This document shows positions 8,160 to 15,247 of a stretch of 16,151 bases of DNA, piece after piece (positions within the stretch are counted from its first letter, which is position 1; every line of letters begins with the position of its first letter). The position numbers were made by a program, and so were the translations under genes. The notes under the pieces are model-generated. The model saw nothing but the letters and a program-made list of their open reading frames with translations. It had not been told where the DNA came from and ran no database searches. This DNA comes from an uncultured Shinella sp. (GTDB taxonomy: Bacteria > Pseudomonadota > Alphaproteobacteria > Rhizobiales > Rhizobiaceae), in assembly GCF_946479415.1 (NCBI RefSeq), contig NZ_CAMLFY010000106.1, forward strand, positions 1 to 16,151. The letters are read 5' to 3'.

Positions 8160-8720
8160 ATGCCGACCCTGCCGCACAATGCCGTCCTGATCCCGATCGA
8201 CATGCAGCAGGCTTTCGATGCCGCGCCCTGGCCAGCGCGCTGGAACGACCGGCTGGACGAGAATGGCCTTGCGCTTCTCGCCGCCTGGCGGGGCGCCGGC
8301 CGGCCGGTTATCCATGTTTGCCATGACAGCGCCGAGCCCAATTCCACCCTGCGCGTTGAAAATCCCGGTAATGCACTGCGCCCCGGTTTCGAGCCGCAGG
8401 CTGATGAGCCGCTGGTGCACAAGAGCGTCAACGCCGCCTTCATCGGCACCGATCTCGATCTGCGTCTGCGCCGTCTCGGCGTCGATACGGTTGTGCTGTT
8501 CGGCATTTCGACGGATATGTGCGTGTCGACCAGTGCGCGCGTTGGCGCCAATATGGGCTATCGGGTTCTGCTGGTGGAGGATGCCTGCGATTGCTTCGAC
8601 CTGCCGGATGGCGCCGGCGGCACGATTGCGGCGCGTGATGTCCACCGCGCCCATGTCGCGACCCTGCGGCATGAATTCGCCACGGTGCTCAAGACCGCTG
8701 ACGTCCTGGCCGCGCTTTAG
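8160..8720 (+). CDS. Isochorismatase-family cysteine hydrolase
   Basis: With the ATG at 8160, preceded by AAGGAGAAACC, the product is 186 residues, typical of the isochorismatase-like hydrolase fold. The catalytic triad can be placed: D14 in IPIDMQQAF, K88 in LVHKSVNAAF, and nucleophile C121 in GISTDMCVSTSARVGANMGY, followed by LLVEDACDCFD. Relatives include nicotinamidases, N-carbamoylsarcosine amidohydrolase and isochorismatase; they hydrolyse amides or vinyl ethers in the cytoplasm. The substrate here cannot be fixed from sequence. N-carbamoylsarcosine amidohydrolase is tempting given the demethylation operon next door, but that is only a context argument. An earlier in-frame reading overlaps the divergent regulator and is rejected. 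The 3' end overlaps the convergent gene by four bases. Confidence 0.88.
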   Translation: MPTLPHNAVLIPIDMQQAFDAAPWPARWNDRLDENGLALLAAWRGAGRPVIHVCHDSAEPNSTLRVENPGNALRPGFEPQADEPLVHKSVNAAFIGTDLDLRLRRLGVDTVVLFGISTDMCVSTSARVGANMGYRVLLVEDACDCFDLPDGAGGTIAARDVHRAHVATLRHEFATVLKTADVLAAL

Positions 8721-9232
8721 CGGGTGAGTGCGCGCACGTTCCCGACGCCGTAATCGAATTTCGGCGCTGTGATGGGCGTGAGATCGCTGCCGGGGAACAC
8801 GGCGAAGGTCGAGAAATCGGCGCTTTCCCCCGGCAGTACGCGCAGCACGATGAGCGCATCATCGCGCCCGACCTCGCGGCAGGTGCCGGCGGGGCAGTCG
8901 GAAAGCACCACATCCAGCCGGAACGATTGCATCGGCACGGTGCCGCTGTTCGTCACCTGGCCGGTCACGCGGTAGCTGGTCTTCGGCTGGCCGATGGTCG
9001 CCTGCATTTCGGAGAGCGTGATGACATCGGCTGAAAGCGCCGGGGTCTCTGCGGTGGGCGTCACGGTCGTGCCAGACGGGCCACGATCTTCGACGAACCA
9101 GATCAGCAGGGCGGCGGCAAGGCCGATGGCCACGACGATGGTGAGGACAGGCTCGACCCAGCTCTGAAACCGCCGGAAACGCAGTGCGAGATAAAGAATG
9201 GCCGCCGCCGCAACCGCAAATGCCCAGATCAT
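8717..9232 (-). CDS. Unrecognised small membrane-anchored protein
   Basis: A 171-residue protein I cannot assign to a named family. Residues 1-18 and about 27-47 are strongly hydrophobic and separated by a basic RFRR stretch, so it likely has two membrane segments. The rest is a soluble domain of about 120 residues with beta-rich, immunoglobulin-like character (SYRVTGQVTNSGTVPMQSFR, then VLRVLPGESADFSTF), similar in style to FxLYD/DUF3426-type extracytoplasmic domains. It contains the cysteine pair CPAGTC. A strong AGGAGG lies just before the ATG at 9232. It follows the siderophore-binding-protein gene by 59 bases on the same strand, so it may be read with the iron operon or from its own promoter. 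The function is unknown. Its stop overlaps the convergent hydrolase stop. Confidence 0.75.
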   Translation of the reverse strand: MIWAFAVAAAAILYLALRFRRFQSWVEPVLTIVVAIGLAAALLIWFVEDRGPSGTTVTPTAETPALSADVITLSEMQATIGQPKTSYRVTGQVTNSGTVPMQSFRLDVVLSDCPAGTCREVGRDDALIVLRVLPGESADFSTFAVFPGSDLTPITAPKFDYGVGNVRALTR

Positions 9233-9251
9233 TCAGGTCCTCCTGGGCATG

Positions 9252-9280
9252 ATATAGCGTGCGCGGCGGGCCGCCGAAAG
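9252..9280 (-). promoter_or_regulatory. Weak candidate promoter for the 171-residue membrane protein gene
   Basis: On the minus strand CTATAT (9257-9252), the -10 consensus favoured in rhizobia, is preceded at 17 bases by CTTTCG, a partial match to CTTGAC. The spacer is a GC-rich dyad (CGGCG/CGCCG) with no T-run after it, so it is not a terminator. This would let the gene at 9232 be transcribed apart from the iron genes. The evidence is motif similarity only. Confidence 0.25.
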
Positions 9281-9291
9281 GGTGGAGCGGT

Positions 9292-10401
9292 TCAATTCGG
9301 CTTGAGCGCGATCCAATAGGCGCCGTCGAAGGGAACGGCGGCGAAGCGCTCGTTGATTTCCTTCAGCGTCGCATCGGGATCGACATCGGCAAAGATGTCC
9401 GGGCGCAGCCAGTGGGCGAAGGCTTCGGCGGCGAGAATGTTGAGCGGCACGGCGTTGAAGAAGTTCCAGAGACCGTAGACGCGCTCTTCCTTCACGGCCT
9501 TGAGGCCTGACAGCATCGGGCCTTTCACGGCGCGGCCGAGCGTCTCGCGCGCCTCGGCGGGGTCGACGCCGGGGCCGACGGAGAAGGTGCTGTAGGTGCC
9601 GCCCGGCGAGGCCGTCGCGATATAGACGTCCGGCTCGGCCGCGACGATGAATTCCAGATTGACGATGCCGCCCTGCGCCGGCAGGCTTTCGGCGATGTTG
9701 CGGCTGCCGGTGATGGCGATGAAGGCGCCGAGACCGCCGGTGCCATAGGCATAGCAGCACTTTTCCGGGTTCGGGAAGGCGTCCATCAGCACGCTCGGGC
9801 CGGGTTCGGGATGGTCTGCCACGCGATCGCGGATGCGCTTGACGCGGGCGTCGTAGAAATCGGCGAAGGCGTTGGCCTGTTCCTCGCGGTTCAGCACCTT
9901 GCCGAGCAGGCGCATGTTGCCCGCGGTGTTGTTCAGCGCGTCGCTGTTGAAATCCACCACGACGACGGGAACGCCGGTCTGTTCGAGATAGCCGATCGCC
10001 TGCTTGCCGAGTTCGGTGTCGGCCTGCCAGTTGGCGAGGATGGCGAGATCGGCCTTCAGCGACAGGGTCGCCTCGAAGGACATGGTGATGCCGTCGCCGA
10101 TGATCGGCACCTGCTCGATGGCGGGGAACTTGTCCTTGAAACGGGCATAGATTTCCGGGTTGTCGCCCTTCATGTCGCTGGCCCAGCCGGCGAGCAGGCT
10201 GACCGGATCGGGATGGATCAGCGACAGCGCCACCAAGTTGAACCCGCTGCCGAGCAGGATCGCCTTCGGCTGCGCCGGGATGGTGACCTCGCGGCCGAGC
10301 GCGTCCGTGATGGTCAGCGGATACGGTACCTCGGCGCGAAGGGGCAGGGCGGCAACCAGCAGGAAGGCGGCGGCGAGGAAGGCGAAGAGGCGCATGGTCA
10401 T
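9292..10401 (-). CDS. Periplasmic iron-siderophore (class III) substrate-binding protein, FhuP-like
   Basis: A 369-residue product with a clear Sec signal peptide (MRLFAF, a hydrophobic run, then LPLRA before EVPYP; cleavage near residue 23). The mature part starts with the FecB/BtuF-type entry PLTITDALGREVTIPAQPKA and has two alpha/beta lobes joined by a long helix (cluster C binding protein, Peripla_BP_2 family). It binds a ferric siderophore or similar chelate in the periplasm and delivers it to an inner-membrane ABC importer. The start at 10401 overlaps the fhuF stop (ATGA), with an alternative ATG at 10395. Operon order receptor-fhuF-binding protein matches the S. meliloti hydroxamate locus as I recall it, where the permease and ATPase are HmuUV encoded elsewhere. 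No permease or ATPase lies beside it. Ligand: probably hydroxamate-type, by context. Confidence 0.85.
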   Translation of the reverse strand: MTMRLFAFLAAAFLLVAALPLRAEVPYPLTITDALGREVTIPAQPKAILLGSGFNLVALSLIHPDPVSLLAGWASDMKGDNPEIYARFKDKFPAIEQVPIIGDGITMSFEATLSLKADLAILANWQADTELGKQAIGYLEQTGVPVVVVDFNSDALNNTAGNMRLLGKVLNREEQANAFADFYDARVKRIRDRVADHPEPGPSVLMDAFPNPEKCCYAYGTGGLGAFIAITGSRNIAESLPAQGGIVNLEFIVAAEPDVYIATASPGGTYSTFSVGPGVDPAEARETLGRAVKGPMLSGLKAVKEERVYGLWNFFNAVPLNILAAEAFAHWLRPDIFADVDPDATLKEINERFAAVPFDGAYWIALKPN

Positions 10402-11156
10402 TGTTTTCTCAGTTCGGGCAGGGCGCAGAGTTCACCGCAGCCGGGGATGCCGGGCAGCATGTGGCGCAGACAGCAGACCTTTCGGCGACATTGCGTAATG
10501 CCGGCGTCGAGTTCGTGGCGCAGGCAGCCATGGAAGGGATTGCGGCTGCCGTCGGCCAGAAGCGGGCAGTCGAAGAGCGGGCGCGACGGCCAGGGATCGT
10601 CCCCCTCGGGCGGCGCACGGTCGGTCACGTTGAAGGCATAGTCGATGTAGACGGCGGCATTGTTCCAGGCGAGTTTCGGCGCGATGCCCGACTTTTCCTT
10701 GAGCAGCGCCACGGCGCGGGCGAGATGCGCATCGACCAGCGGCGTGATGAAACCGACGAGATCGTCGCCCTCGCTCCAGTCCCCCTCATGCGGCAGGCCG
10801 AAGGCGCGCGGCAGGCCGTCATCGCCGATGGCGATGGTCATCTGGTCGAAGGCGATCGGCAGCGTGCGTTCGGCCCGGCGCGCGATGATGTAGGGGATGG
10901 TGAGGGTGGAGAAATAATAGAGCGACCAGAAGGAGGCCGCCGCGCGCCGGTCCGCATTGCCATAGCCTGCGGCGAACCGGTCGAGCGTTTCGGAAAAGCC
11001 GCTCCCCGCCAGGAAATCGGCAAGCGGCATGGCGCCCTCAAGGTCCGACGAGAGCATCATCTTCTCGCCGCACCAGGCATGTTCGCCGGTAAAGACCGCC
11101 TTCAGGCCATCAGGCCTGAAAGCAGTTCCGCCGTCCTCTGGGGAGAGCGTCGTCAA
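10398..11156 (-). CDS. fhuF: Siderophore-iron reductase FhuF
   Basis: A 252-residue protein (E. coli FhuF is 262). The C-terminus has the diagnostic 2Fe-2S cysteine cluster: C228-C229, ten residues, C240, then C244, in the context RRKVCC...PGIPGCGELC. FhuF reduces ferric iron bound to hydroxamate siderophores in the cytoplasm so that the metal is released. The last two cysteines are three residues apart, where E. coli FhuF as I recall has two. The start appears to be TTG at 11156, only four bases after the receptor stop, implying translational coupling; the next in-frame ATGs are at 11060 and 11057 and would remove 32 or 33 residues. The stop overlaps the binding-protein start. The family call is firm; the start is less so. 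Confidence 0.9.
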   Translation of the reverse strand: MTTLSPEDGGTAFRPDGLKAVFTGEHAWCGEKMMLSSDLEGAMPLADFLAGSGFSETLDRFAAGYGNADRRAAASFWSLYYFSTLTIPYIIARRAERTLPIAFDQMTIAIGDDGLPRAFGLPHEGDWSEGDDLVGFITPLVDAHLARAVALLKEKSGIAPKLAWNNAAVYIDYAFNVTDRAPPEGDDPWPSRPLFDCPLLADGSRNPFHGCLRHELDAGITQCRRKVCCLRHMLPGIPGCGELCALPELRKQ

Positions 11157-11160
11157 GGGC

Positions 11161-13323
11161 TTACCACGAATACTTCAGGCTGCCGATGACCGTGCGGCCC
11201 TGGTCGCGGTAGCAGAAGCCGGAAGAGCACACGGCGTCCTGGCGATTGAACAGGTTCGTTGCGTTGACCTGCAGCTTGAGGCCTTCATACTCCTTGTCGA
11301 TTGCAGCGAAGTCGAAGTCGATCGAAGCATCGACGAGTGTGCGGGCGCTGTTCTTGATGGTGTTACCGTCATCGCCATAGCTTGAGCCGAGGAAGCGCAC
11401 ACCGGCGCCGAAACCGAGGCCATTGAGCGGGCTGTCTTCCGGCATGTCGTAATGTGCCCAGAGCGATGCCATGTGGCGCGGCACGGAGGATACTTCGTTT
11501 CCGATCGCGGTGGTCGGACCTTCCAGAATTTCGGTCTGGGTATAGGTATAGGCCGCGATCAGCGACAGACCGTTGTCGAGCGAGGTGTTCGCTTCGAATT
11601 CGAAGCCGCGCGACCTGATCTCACCGCGCTGGACCTGAATGTTCGTCGGCCCGCTCGGCAGGTTGACGACCTCGTAGTAGAGGCTGTTCGTCTGGTCGAT
11701 GTTGAAGAGTGCCGCCGTGAGCAGCGTGTTGCTGTCCGGCAGCAGATATTTCACGCCCACTTCCTGCTGTTCACTTTCCGTCGCCTTGAACGGGTTGCCG
11801 GTGGCGAGGTTGACGCCTGCATTGGGAGAGAACGCAGTCGAGTAGGTGGCATAGGGCGTAATACCCCAGGGCGTTTCGTAGGTCACGCCCGCACGCCAGG
11901 TAAAGGCGCGGTCCTTCTGGTTGATTGCCGCCACGGCACCGGATGCGAGATCCGTGTTGTCGGTGTCCGTCATAGCCCAGTCGTAGCGGCCGCCGAGCGT
12001 GAGGGTGAGGGCGTCGTAGCGGATCTGGTCCTGCAGGTAGAGGCCGGTAATGAATTGGTCTTGTACTGTTTTCGTCTGGAAATCGATCGGATCGGTGGGA
12101 CGACCCACCGTCGGGTTCTTCGTGTCGAGCGGCGGCGTGGAGCCATAACCGTTGAGCGATTTCCAGTAGAGCTTGGTGAAATCGAGGCCGACGATCGCCG
12201 TATGTTCCAGTGCGCCGGTGTCGAACTTGGCTTCGAGCTGGTTGTCAATCGTATAAGTATTCAGCCACTCTTCAAAACTGCCGGCGCTGCTGTCGAGCAA
12301 GGTCGGATCGGTTGCATTCGGCTGATAGGCGAAAGCCCAGTCGGCATCGACATTCAGCCACGAAGCGCGGGCGTTCTGGCGGAAGACGAACGTATCGTTC
12401 AGACGATGTTCGAATTCGTAGCCGATGCGGCCCTGGTTCTGGACGGAATCGTTGAAGGCGGGGTTGCCGGCGAAGAAGTCGCTGACCTCGGTGCCATCGA
12501 AGTAGTAGGCCGCCGTACCGCCAGTCTTGGTGCGGGAATATTCACCGAGGATGGTCAGCTTCGTGTCTTCGTCCGGCTTCCAGGTGAAGGCCGGTGCGAT
12601 ATAGGCGCGGTCGTCGGGGACGCCGACCTGTTCGGTGTCGGAATTGCGCAGCAGACCCGTCAGGCGGTAATAGAACGGATCCTCTTCATTGACAGGGCCG
12701 GAGAAGTCGAACTGGCCCTGATAGCGATCATGGCTGCCATACTGGATCTCCACTTCGCGAAGCGCCTCTTCCGTCGGGCGCTTGGTGATCAGGTTGAAGA
12801 GGCCGCCCGCGCTGGAAGGCCCGTAAAGCGCAGAGGCGGGGCCGCGCAGGATCGACACCCCTTCGAGACCGTAGGGCTCGGTTTTGAACAGCGACGAGCC
12901 GGCGCCCGTTTGGCGCAGGTTATCCCGGAAGACGTTGTAGGTCACGTCGAAGCCGCGCACGGTGAACGAGTCGAAGCGCGGGTCGAAGCCGTAGCCACCG
13001 ACGCGCGTGCCCGGCGTATAGGCGATTGCATCGAGCAGGTTCTGCGGATTGCGGTCTTCCAGCTGGTCCTTGGTGACCGAGGAGATCGACTGGGGTATCT
13101 GGACGAACGGCGTGTCCGTCTTGGCACCCGTCGCGCTGCTTTTGCCCACATAGCCATCCGCGTTGATGACGCCGCCGCTGCCGCCGTTGACGACGACCTC
13201 TTCGAGAACGGTCGCGCCGTTGTCGGCGGTCGCCTGATCCTGGGCAGAGGCCATGGTGGCGAGCGTCAGGAGGGAGGTTCCGGCGAGCGCCAGGCGGAGC
13301 AGCGTGCGGGTGCGGTTTGGCAT
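11161..13323 (-). CDS. TonB-dependent siderophore receptor (FhuA/FoxA type)
   Basis: An outer-membrane receptor of 720 residues from the ATG at 13323; a GTG at 13332 would add three. Signal peptide: MPNRTRTLLRLALAG, then TLATMASA, cleaved before QDQA. A TonB-box-like TVLEEVVV follows. The plug domain shows TPFVQIPQSISSV, DAIAYTPGTRVGGYG, FTVRGFDV and, near residue 160, ILRGPASALYGPSSAGG. The remainder is a 22-strand-type barrel ending in the aromatic terminus GSLKYSW, with a cysteine pair CSSGFC shortly before, as in FhuA-like ferrichrome and ferrioxamine receptors. It imports a ferric siderophore using TonB-ExbB-ExbD energy. It is the first gene of an operon with fhuF and the binding protein, and its promoter carries two TGA-N9-TCA boxes, so iron repression is expected. 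The ligand is probably a hydroxamate, inferred from fhuF. Confidence 0.92.
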   Translation of the reverse strand: MPNRTRTLLRLALAGTSLLTLATMASAQDQATADNGATVLEEVVVNGGSGGVINADGYVGKSSATGAKTDTPFVQIPQSISSVTKDQLEDRNPQNLLDAIAYTPGTRVGGYGFDPRFDSFTVRGFDVTYNVFRDNLRQTGAGSSLFKTEPYGLEGVSILRGPASALYGPSSAGGLFNLITKRPTEEALREVEIQYGSHDRYQGQFDFSGPVNEEDPFYYRLTGLLRNSDTEQVGVPDDRAYIAPAFTWKPDEDTKLTILGEYSRTKTGGTAAYYFDGTEVSDFFAGNPAFNDSVQNQGRIGYEFEHRLNDTFVFRQNARASWLNVDADWAFAYQPNATDPTLLDSSAGSFEEWLNTYTIDNQLEAKFDTGALEHTAIVGLDFTKLYWKSLNGYGSTPPLDTKNPTVGRPTDPIDFQTKTVQDQFITGLYLQDQIRYDALTLTLGGRYDWAMTDTDNTDLASGAVAAINQKDRAFTWRAGVTYETPWGITPYATYSTAFSPNAGVNLATGNPFKATESEQQEVGVKYLLPDSNTLLTAALFNIDQTNSLYYEVVNLPSGPTNIQVQRGEIRSRGFEFEANTSLDNGLSLIAAYTYTQTEILEGPTTAIGNEVSSVPRHMASLWAHYDMPEDSPLNGLGFGAGVRFLGSSYGDDGNTIKNSARTLVDASIDFDFAAIDKEYEGLKLQVNATNLFNRQDAVCSSGFCYRDQGRTVIGSLKYSW

Positions 13324-13355
13324 GCGGGTCACTTTCTGATGGACGATCTATAAGA

Positions 13356-13370
13356 TGACCGTTTTTATCA
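13356..13370. promoter_or_regulatory. Iron-responsive (IRO/RirA-type) box, proximal copy
   Basis: TGACCGTTTTTATCA fits TGA-N9-TCA, the published iron-responsive box of Rhizobium and Sinorhizobium bound by RirA. It lies 33-47 bases upstream of the receptor start codon and downstream of the TATAAT, so a bound repressor would sit over the early transcribed region. It is less symmetric than the distal copy. Confidence 0.5.
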
Positions 13371-13391
13371 GGATTCCGCGCGCTGCAACAA

Positions 13392-13397
13392 ATTATA
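13392..13397 (-). promoter_or_regulatory. -10 element of the siderophore operon promoter
   Basis: On the minus strand a perfect TATAAT lies 69-74 bases upstream of the receptor ATG. The hexamer region 16-18 bases further upstream (GAAATC/CGAAAT) is a poor -35. The distal iron box adjoins this element, so RNA polymerase and the repressor would compete. Confidence 0.5.
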
Positions 13398-13413
13398 TGA
13401 CTAAATAAGTCAT
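13397..13413. promoter_or_regulatory. Iron-responsive (IRO/RirA-type) box, distal palindromic copy
   Basis: ATGACTAAATAAGTCAT is an inverted repeat with six-base arms and contains TGA-N9-TCA at 13398-13412. It directly abuts the TATAAT of the receptor promoter, between the -10 and -35 positions, where a repressor would block polymerase. RirA is the expected iron sensor in Rhizobiaceae; that it acts here is inference. Confidence 0.65.
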
Positions 13414-13419
13414 GATTTC

Positions 13420-13447
13420 GCCACTGTTGCGTGGGTGCAACAGCGGC
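13420..13447 (-). terminator. Hairpin after the DUF1328 gene, possible terminator
   Basis: GCCACTGTTGC (13420-13430) pairs with GCAACAGCGGC (13437-13447) across a six-base loop, with one A-C mismatch. It lies just past the DUF1328 stop and ahead of the receptor promoter, the right place to stop leftward transcription. There is no T-run after the stem, so it is at best an atypical terminator. Confidence 0.35.
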
Positions 13448-13463
13448 GGTGGACGAAATGCAC

Positions 13464-13637
13464 TCAGAAGACGAGGCTGCCCGCGGTCAATGCAAGCACC
13501 AGGAAAATCAGGAAGATGATGAGTGCGATCGCGAAAAGCACCTTGGAGATGGTGGCCGTGGCGGCGGAAACGCCGGAGAAGCCGAGGAAGCCGGTGATCA
13601 GCGAAATAACGAGAAAAATCAGTGCCCATTTCAGCAT
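13464..13637 (-). CDS. DUF1328 family small membrane protein (YtjA-like)
   Basis: A 57-residue, almost wholly hydrophobic protein beginning [20 protein letters not shown] and ending LTAGSLVF, with the small-residue turn [12 protein letters not shown] between two membrane-spanning segments. This size and pattern are characteristic of the DUF1328/YtjA family of inner-membrane proteins, whose function is unknown. A good Shine-Dalgarno (CGGAGG) lies eight to nine bases before the ATG at 13637. A longer reading to 13754 passes through the terminator hairpin and lacks family similarity. It stands alone between a strong upstream terminator and the siderophore promoter, so it is probably its own transcription unit. 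Confidence 0.85.
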   Translation of the reverse strand: MLKWALIFLVISLITGFLGFSGVSAATATISKVLFAIALIIFLIFLVLALTAGSLVF

Positions 13638-13680
13638 GGCGATGCCTCCGATGTAATCGCAGACAAGACGCGTGAAAGGC

Positions 13681-13714
13681 AAAAAAGTTCCGGGACGTGG
13701 AGAACGTCCCGGAA
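13681..13714 (-). terminator. Rho-independent terminator of the permease/aldehyde dehydrogenase operon
   Basis: TTCCGGGACGT (13688-13698) and ACGTCCCGGAA (13704-13714) form a perfect 11-bp stem with a five-base loop. On the minus strand the stem is followed almost at once by six T residues (13686-13681). It is 84 bases past the aldehyde dehydrogenase stop and ends the leftward operon. The plus-strand side has no T-run, so it is one-directional. Confidence 0.9.
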
Positions 13715-13797
13715 GGTAGCCGCGCTCGATCCTCCGGTGCCGTTGCGAACGCAAAACCGCTGCGCATTTTGCCGGAGTGGCTCTGGCGGCGGGAGGA

Positions 13798-15225
13798 TCA
13801 GCCGTGATTGATCATGACGTGACGCACAGCGGTGTAATCCTCGAGCGCATAGATCGACATGTCCTTGCCATAGCCCGATTGTTTGACACCGCCATGCGGC
13901 ATTTCGGTGGTGAGCATGAAATGCGTGTTGATCCAGGTGCAGCCATATTGCAGGCGGGACGCCGCCTTCATCGCTTTGCCGATATCCTTCGTCCAGACGG
14001 AGGAGGCGAGGCCGTAGTCGCTGTCATTGGCCCAGCTGATCGCCTGCTCGGCCTCGGAGAAGCGTGTGACGGAGACGACGGGACCGAAGACTTCGCGGCG
14101 CACGATCTCGTCGTCCTGTGTGGCACCGGCCACCACCGTCGGCTGGAAGAAGTAACCCTCGTCGCTGCCGGTGCGGCCACCAGCGGTGATCTCGATATGC
14201 TTCACTTCCGCCGCGCGCTCGACGAAGCTCGCGACACGGTCGCGTTGGCGCTTGGAGATCAGCGGGCCGATCTCGTTCAGCGTGTCGTCGGGATCGTTGT
14301 ACTTGATGGTGGAGACGGCGGCCGAGAGGTCGGCGACGAGCTTTTCGTAGATGCCGTCCTGCGCATAGATGCGGCAGGCGGCGGTGCAGTCCTGGCCGGC
14401 ATTGTAATAGCCGAAGGCGCGAATGCCGGCGACGACGGCTTCGAGATCGGCATCGTCGAAGACGACGACGGGGGCCTTGCCGCCGAGTTCCAGATGCGTG
14501 CGCTTGACGGTTTTTGCTGCGGCGGCGAGCACCTTCTTGCCGGTCGCGACGTCGCCGGTGATCGAGACCATGTTGATCTTCGGATGGTTGATCAGCGCAT
14601 TGCCGACCGTTTCGCCGCGGCCGAGCACGATGTTGACGACGCCTTCCGGAAGAATGTCGGCTAGCAGCTTCGCCATCTTCAGCGCCGTCAGCGGCGTCTG
14701 TTCGGAGGGCTTGAAGACGACGGTGTTGCCGCCGGCAATGGCGGGCGCCAGCTTCCAGGCCATCATCATCAGCGGATAGTTCCACGGTGCGATCGAGCCG
14801 ACGATACCAATCGGGTCGCGGCGCACCATGGAGGTGAAGCCAGGCAGGTATTCGGCGGCGACGGGGGCGTTGAGCGAGCGGATGGCGCCGGCGAAGAAGC
14901 GCCAGCAGTCGACGATGGCGGGCAGCTCGTCATTGCGGGCGGAATTGATCGGCTTGCCGCAATTGAGGGATTCGAGCGCGGCGAAGGCGTCGGCATCTTT
15001 CTCGATGGCATCGGCGATGCGCAGCAGGTAGCCGGAGCGCTCGGCGGGCGTGGTCGTCGCCCAGGAGACGAAGGCCTTTTCGGCGGCGTCGACGGCGGCG
15101 TCGATCTGACTGTAAGAGGCCTCCGGCAGATCGACGATCTTGCCGCCGGTCTTCGGGTTGAGGATATGCTCTTCCGCCTCGGTGCCGGCTTCGAAACGCG
15201 CGCCGATCAGCATCTGGGTGTCCAT
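13798..15225 (-). CDS. NAD(P)-dependent aldehyde dehydrogenase, gamma-aminobutyraldehyde/betaine aldehyde type (PatD-like)
   Basis: A 475-residue aldehyde dehydrogenase, almost the same length as E. coli PatD/YdcW. Catalytic residues are in place: N149 in APWNYP, K172 in [11 protein letters not shown], the nucleotide-site SITGDVATG (221-229), general base E246 in HLELGGKAP, and nucleophile C280 in [11 protein letters not shown]. Such enzymes oxidise aminoaldehydes to amino acids in the cytoplasm, here most likely 4-aminobutyraldehyde from putrescine to GABA. The start at 15225 has GGGAGAA upstream; an upstream in-frame extension of 18 residues overlaps the end of the permease gene and is not needed. 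It lies 22 bases after the permease gene, like the E. coli ydcSTUV-ydcW cluster, which supports polyamine catabolism. Betaine aldehyde is an alternative substrate. Confidence 0.9.
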   Translation of the reverse strand: MDTQMLIGARFEAGTEAEEHILNPKTGGKIVDLPEASYSQIDAAVDAAEKAFVSWATTTPAERSGYLLRIADAIEKDADAFAALESLNCGKPINSARNDELPAIVDCWRFFAGAIRSLNAPVAAEYLPGFTSMVRRDPIGIVGSIAPWNYPLMMMAWKLAPAIAGGNTVVFKPSEQTPLTALKMAKLLADILPEGVVNIVLGRGETVGNALINHPKINMVSITGDVATGKKVLAAAAKTVKRTHLELGGKAPVVVFDDADLEAVVAGIRAFGYYNAGQDCTAACRIYAQDGIYEKLVADLSAAVSTIKYNDPDDTLNEIGPLISKRQRDRVASFVERAAEVKHIEITAGGRTGSDEGYFFQPTVVAGATQDDEIVRREVFGPVVSVTRFSEAEQAISWANDSDYGLASSVWTKDIGKAMKAASRLQYGCTWINTHFMLTTEMPHGGVKQSGYGKDMSIYALEDYTAVRHVMINHG

Positions 15226-15247
15226 GGACGTTCTCCCTATCGTTGGT

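Noticed and set aside
8051..8551. Upstream extension of the Lrp-type protein to 315 residues
   Set aside because: The extra part is antisense to the isochorismatase-family gene. The internal ATG at 8050 has a good Shine-Dalgarno and gives the standard 148-residue length.
9232..9250. Tiny frame (ATG, four codons, TGA) just before the 171-residue protein gene, as a leader peptide
   Set aside because: It contains the Shine-Dalgarno of the next gene and has no ribosome site of its own; most likely coincidental.
9261..9277. GC-rich dyad after the binding-protein gene as a rho-independent terminator
   Set aside because: The stem is only about five base pairs with a three-base loop, and no T-run follows on either strand.
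11452..13353. A 633-codon open frame on the plus strand opposite the TonB-dependent receptor
   Set aside because: The receptor on the other strand has a signal peptide, plug motifs and an aromatic C-terminus. The plus-strand frame has no domain and no ribosome site of note.
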